Below are positions 6,335 to 8,886 of a stretch of DNA of 8,886 bases, in pieces; the stretch's first letter is position 1; each line of letters begins with the position of its first letter. The notes below the pieces were generated by a model. That model did no database searches, was not told the DNA's origin, and worked only from the letters and a program-made list of their open reading frames with translations. The DNA is from Flavobacterium sp. (GTDB taxonomy: Bacteria; Bacteroidota; Bacteroidia; Flavobacteriales; Flavobacteriaceae), in assembly GCA_030152225.1 (NCBI GenBank), contig JASLHL010000096.1, positions 1 through 8,886 of the forward strand, given 5' to 3'. A program made the position numbers and the translations under genes.

Positions 6335-7099
6335 CTATAAGATCTTTTTGATTACGCGTAATTTATGGGTGTGTTTGCCTGAATCAACGTTGTAAATACC
6401 CAAGTGATCCAATCGATCAATGCGTACTTTGCCATGGGCGTGAATGATGTAGTTATTTTCCATAATAATCCCCACGTGAATGATATTGCCTTCGGCATTA
6501 TCAAAAAAGGCTAAATCACCCGCTTCACTTTCTTCGATAAAACTCAGTGCTTCGCCTATTGTTGCCTGTTGGGAGGCATCTCGCGGAATGACGTGACCAT
6601 TAATTTTGTACACCATTTGAGTAAATCCAGAACAATCAATGCCAAAAGGTGTTTTTCCACCCCAGAGGTAAGGTGCATTCAAATACATAAATGCCGTTTT
6701 AACAAATTGACTTTTGGTGAAGGTACCTGTAATAGAACGACCTTCAAAAGCAAATTTCAACGGGTTGGTAGCAGCGTGTTTAAGCACGTTGAGGTTGCTA
6801 CCTAGTGGAATAGACATCAATTGATTGTCTGCCGAATGTAAGAATTCAACAAAATCTCCAGCGTAAATAGGAGCTGTTTGATTTAAGGCATCGTAAGCCT
6901 GCTTGTCGATGTATTGAAATTGTTTATTGTCTACCCAGCCTTGATATTGATCAAAAGCCAATTCAATTTTAGACCATTTTTCTGTTTGTTCGAGTATTGT
7001 AAACAATTCTCCAAATAGCAATTGAGAAACCAATTCACTTTTATCACTGGGTTCTGCGCGTAGGGGGACAATCGAAAGATTACAATAGGCAAACGTCAT
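6335..7099 (-). CDS. NlpC/P60 family cysteine peptidase with SH3-like domain
   Basis: The 254-residue protein begins with a bacterial SH3-like domain (about 5-62; LRAEPSDKSELVSQLLFGE and GWVDN are typical). A second, weaker SH3-like region follows (about 75-125), then a C-terminal NlpC/P60 (peptidase C40) domain (about 130-250). The catalytic residues are visible: Cys156 in PFGIDCSGF, His208 in IIHVGIIM and His220 in IIHAHGK. The preceding PYLWGGKTP is also characteristic. The layout resembles YkfC and dipeptidyl-peptidase VI, which cut between gamma-D-Glu and the diamino acid in murein peptides released during wall turnover. No signal peptide or lipobox is seen, since the N-terminus MTFAYCNLSIVPLRAEPSD is already SH3-like. 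A cytoplasmic recycling enzyme is therefore more likely than a secreted wall hydrolase; this is inference. It has its own consensus promoter inside the thiolase terminator. Confidence 0.92.
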   Translation of the reverse strand: MTFAYCNLSIVPLRAEPSDKSELVSQLLFGELFTILEQTEKWSKIELAFDQYQGWVDNKQFQYIDKQAYDALNQTAPIYAGDFVEFLHSADNQLMSIPLGSNLNVLKHAATNPLKFAFEGRSITGTFTKSQFVKTAFMYLNAPYLWGGKTPFGIDCSGFTQMVYKINGHVIPRDASQQATIGEALSFIEESEAGDLAFFDNAEGNIIHVGIIMENNYIIHAHGKVRIDRLDHLGIYNVDSGKHTHKLRVIKKIL

Positions 7100-7123
7100 A
7101 GTAGGTCTTTTTTATTTGGGGTA

Positions 7124-7154
7124 CAAAAATAAAGATGAGTTTGAAGAAATCAAA
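7124..7154 (-). promoter_or_regulatory. Promoter of the NlpC/P60 gene, inside a terminator hairpin
   Basis: On the minus strand TTTG (complement of 7151-7154) and TATTTTTG (complement of 7124-7131) are separated by exactly 19 bp, a full match to the Bacteroidota consensus. The -33 box lies in the left arm and the -7 box in the end of the right arm and U tract of the thiolase terminator. Transcription would start about 15-20 bp before the ATG at 7099. Confidence 0.65.
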
Positions 7155-7163
7155 CCCATCTTT
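7125..7163 (-). terminator. Terminator of the thiolase gene
   Basis: Read on the minus strand, a 14-base arm (7163-7150, starting AAAGATGGG) pairs with 7144-7131 with one G-U wobble, around the 5-base loop TTTCT. ATTTTTG follows. It begins 25 bases after the thiolase stop codon. Confidence 0.8.
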
Positions 7164-7188
7164 GTATTAATATTATTTGTGAACAGAA

Positions 7189-8367
7189 TTAAGCTCTTTC
7201 AATCACAATAGCAGAAGCACCACCACCACCATTACAGATAGCAGCTGCACCAATTTTAGCGTTGTTTTGCTCTAATACATTTAATAACGTTACAACGATA
7301 CGTGCCCCTGAACATCCTAACGGGTGTCCTAAAGCAACAGCACCACCGTTTACGTTGATTTTGTCTGTATTTAAGTCTAAGATCTTAGCATTCGCTAAAC
7401 CTACCACAGAGAATGCTTCGTTAAATTCGAAGAAATCAACATCTGCAAGCGATAAGTTTGCTTTTTTCAATGCGATTGGCAAAGCTTTAGCTGGCGCTGT
7501 TGTAAACCAAACTGGTTCTTGTGCTGCATCAGCATAACTTCTGATGTAGGCTAAAGGTTTTAAACCTAAGTCTTTTGCTTTTTCTTCGCTCATTAAAACT
7601 ACAGCAGCAGCACCATCATTGATTGTTGACGCGTTTGCAGCTGTAACTGTTCCTTCTTTTGTAAATGCAGGACGCAATCCTGTGATTTTGTCTAATTTTA
7701 CGTTTGAGTACTCCTCGTCTTTTGAAACGATGATTGGTTCTCCTCTTCGTTGTGGAACCTCAACAGGAACGATTTCCATATCAAATTTACCTTCTTCCCA
7801 AGCTTTAGCTGAACGCTCATAGGATTGGATAGCGAAAGCATCTTGTTCTTCTCTTGTGATGTTGTGTACTTTTGCTGTGTTATCAGCCGCTACACCCATC
7901 GCTTGATTGTCATACGCATCAACAAGACCGTCATTTTGTAATCCATCTACTAACGTAGTAGGACCAAATTTTTGGCCATTTCTCATCTGTACGTAATGTG
8001 GAATCAAACTCATATTCTCCATTCCACCAGCAACAACTACCTCAGCATCTCCAGACATAATCGCTTGAGCTCCTTGCATGATCGCTTTCATTCCAGAAGC
8101 ACAAACTTTGTTTACTGTAGTACAAGGAACATTACTGCTCAATCCAGCGTAAATAGCTGCTTGACGAGCTGGAGCTTGTCCAACACCTGCTTGAACAACA
8201 TTACCCATTAATACTTCGTCAACTAAATTTACATCTAAATTGATTTTATCAATAGCACCTTTGATTGCAACTGCTCCTAATCTTGTTGCAGGAACTGTAG
8301 ATAGTGAACCTAAGAAGCTACCAATTGGCGTTCTAGCAGCAGATACAATTACTACTCTTTTACTCAT
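7189..8367 (-). CDS. Acetyl-CoA C-acetyltransferase (thiolase)
   Basis: The 392-residue protein is a full-length thiolase that reversibly condenses two acetyl-CoA to acetoacetyl-CoA, or cleaves 3-ketoacyl-CoA. The catalytic residues are Cys89 in NKVCASGMKA, His348 in GGAVALGHPLGCSG and Cys378 in CNGGGGASA. These fall at the same positions as in the well-studied Zoogloea biosynthetic thiolase. NEAFS and TVTAANASTINDGAAA are further family signatures. The sequence most resembles T2-type acetoacetyl-CoA thiolases (mitochondrial ACAT1-like), so a role in ketone-body, short-chain fatty-acid or isoleucine metabolism is plausible. Chain-length preference cannot be fixed from sequence. No hydroxyacyl-CoA dehydrogenase or CoA-transferase partner lies next to it in the window. 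It appears monocistronic, with a -7-like box about 50 bp upstream and a terminator downstream. Confidence 0.96.
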   Translation of the reverse strand: MSKRVVIVSAARTPIGSFLGSLSTVPATRLGAVAIKGAIDKINLDVNLVDEVLMGNVVQAGVGQAPARQAAIYAGLSSNVPCTTVNKVCASGMKAIMQGAQAIMSGDAEVVVAGGMENMSLIPHYVQMRNGQKFGPTTLVDGLQNDGLVDAYDNQAMGVAADNTAKVHNITREEQDAFAIQSYERSAKAWEEGKFDMEIVPVEVPQRRGEPIIVSKDEEYSNVKLDKITGLRPAFTKEGTVTAANASTINDGAAAVVLMSEEKAKDLGLKPLAYIRSYADAAQEPVWFTTAPAKALPIALKKANLSLADVDFFEFNEAFSVVGLANAKILDLNTDKINVNGGAVALGHPLGCSGARIVVTLLNVLEQNNAKIGAAAICNGGGGASAIVIERA

Positions 8368-8687
8368 AATATATAGTGTTTATTAAGTTAGATTTATTTT
8401 GATTCTATAGTTAACGACAAATATACATTATAAATTTATTTGATAGAATTGTAGGGGGAAATAATCGTTGATATTAACATTAATCTTCCTTTTGGCCTTT
8501 TTTGAAACATTTTTTAGTAAGAAAGAAATAGAAAGAAGAGAGGGAAGACACGCAAAAAAAGGATCGAATATCTCGTTTCGGAAGAGAAAATGAAAAAAAG
8601 AAGTAAAAAAAAGTAAACGGTATCTGCTTGATAGATAATTGATTTGTTCAGCAGTGTTGTTTTTTTTGAATTTTTATGCTGTAAATA
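8368..8687. other. Divergent non-coding spacer between the thiolase gene and the tRNA promoter
   Basis: The AT-rich spacer holds the predicted thiolase -7 box on the left. A strongly purine-rich stretch (about 8517-8550, then A-rich to about 8615) fills the middle. No coding frame of useful length is present. A tiny ATG frame of eight codons (8590-8616, MKKRSKKK) follows a GAAGAG sequence but is not enough to call a gene. I recognise no riboswitch or repeat. Confidence 0.55.
8418..8425 (-). promoter_or_regulatory. Predicted -7 box of the thiolase gene
   Basis: On the minus strand this reads TATATTTG, matching TAnnTTTG, and ends 50 bases before the thiolase ATG, giving a leader of about 45 bases. 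No TTG is evident at -33, so the call is moderate. Confidence 0.45.
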
Positions 8688-8719
8688 TTTGGAAACAACG
8701 AAAACTCGTGCTACTTTTG
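8688..8719 (+). promoter_or_regulatory. Promoter of the tRNA cluster
   Basis: TTTG (8688-8691) and TACTTTTG (8712-8719, followed by C) are separated by 20 bp, a near-consensus two-box Bacteroidota promoter. Transcription would start shortly after 8719, leaving a 5' leader of about 30 bases before the tRNA-Ser. That leader contains a 6-bp hairpin with a 4-base loop (8732-8747). Confidence 0.75.
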
Positions 8720-8756
8720 CATCCGCATTACAGAAGATAAGTCTTCTTAAAGCAAC

Positions 8757-8840
8757 GGAGAGGTGCCGGAGTGGTAACGGAGCAGATTGCTAATCTGTCG
8801 ACTGGTAACGGTCGCCAGGGTTCGAGTCCCTGTCTCTCCG
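8757..8840 (+). tRNA. tRNA-Ser (anticodon GCU)
   Basis: The 84-base gene folds as a class II tRNA. The acceptor GGAGAGG pairs with TCTCTCC (last pair G-U) and G8840 is the discriminator base. The D stem is CCG/CGG around GAGTGGTAA. The anticodon stem GCAGA/TCTGT carries the loop TTGCTAA with anticodon GCT at 8789-8791, reading AGC and AGU. The long variable arm CGACTG-GTAA-CGGTCG is typical of serine tRNAs. The T arm is CAGGG-TTCGAGT-CCCTG. The 3' CCA is not encoded; the next bases are CTT. Confidence 0.97.
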
Positions 8841-8846
8841 CTTCTT

Positions 8847-8886
8847 CGGGGTGTAGCGTAGCCCGGTCATCGCGCCTGGTTTGGGA
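8847..8886 (+). tRNA. tRNA-Pro (anticodon UGG), truncated by the window edge
   Basis: The first 40 bases of a tRNA begin 6 bases after tRNA-Ser. They comprise acceptor strand CGGGGTG, D arm GCG...CGC, anticodon stem strand CCTGG (8875-8879) and loop TTTGGGA (8880-8886), with anticodon TGG at 8882-8884. The pattern matches bacterial tRNA-Pro(UGG). The 3' half lies outside the window. Close spacing and no intervening promoter suggest co-transcription with tRNA-Ser. Confidence 0.9.

Noticed and set aside
7262..8211. Several plus-strand frames opposite the thiolase gene
   Set aside because: All are antisense shadows of a gene with all catalytic residues in place; none has a recognisable domain.
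1..8886. A novel defence, toxin-antitoxin, CRISPR, phage or biosynthetic system
   Set aside because: Apart from the DUF4261 gene and the short unrecognised fragment at 1-95, every coding gene belongs to a well-known family, most of them housekeeping. There are no direct repeat arrays, integrases or clustered unknown genes.

Overview
The window looks like chromosomal DNA of a low-GC member of the Bacteroidota, most likely a flavobacterium. The main clue is repeated promoter-like sequence of the phylum's characteristic form (TTG or TTTG near -33, TAnnTTTG near -7). Full two-box matches lie upstream of nhaA, the NlpC/P60 gene and the tRNA genes, and -7 boxes alone lie upstream of lipA, the DUF4261 gene, the helicase gene and the thiolase gene. 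The lack of clear Shine-Dalgarno sequences and the protein sequences themselves fit this. The genus cannot be settled from the window.

Layout, left to right. Positions 1-95 hold the 3' end of an unrecognised plus-strand gene. A strong hairpin terminator (116-152) separates it from a convergent minus-strand pair, lipA (1258-2130, lipoyl synthase) followed by gap (202-1209, glyceraldehyde-3-phosphate dehydrogenase). A 234-bp divergent spacer rich in inverted repeats (2131-2364) leads to a single plus-strand gene for a DUF4261 protein (2365-3183) with its own terminator. A 308-bp AT-rich spacer carries the promoter of nhaA (3492-4835, Na+/H+ antiporter). A perfect 36-bp palindromic terminator separates nhaA from the convergent minus-strand gene of a DEAD-box-type RNA helicase (4902-6251). 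Upstream of the helicase gene on the minus strand are a gene for a cytoplasmic-looking NlpC/P60 peptidase with SH3-like domains (6335-7099) and a thiolase gene (7189-8367). The right end is a 389-bp non-coding divergent spacer and a plus-strand tRNA cluster: tRNA-Ser(GCU), then tRNA-Pro(UGG) cut by the window edge.

These are mostly independent housekeeping units: central carbon metabolism (gap, lipA, thiolase), ion homeostasis (nhaA), RNA metabolism (helicase), peptidoglycan-peptide recycling (NlpC/P60) and translation (tRNAs). I see no mobile element, CRISPR array, phage gene, toxin-antitoxin pair or defence island, and no convincing new multi-gene system. The points most worth a second look are in the non-coding DNA. 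They are a consensus promoter embedded inside the terminator hairpin between the thiolase and NlpC/P60 genes, and the nested inverted repeats and palindrome between lipA and the DUF4261 gene.
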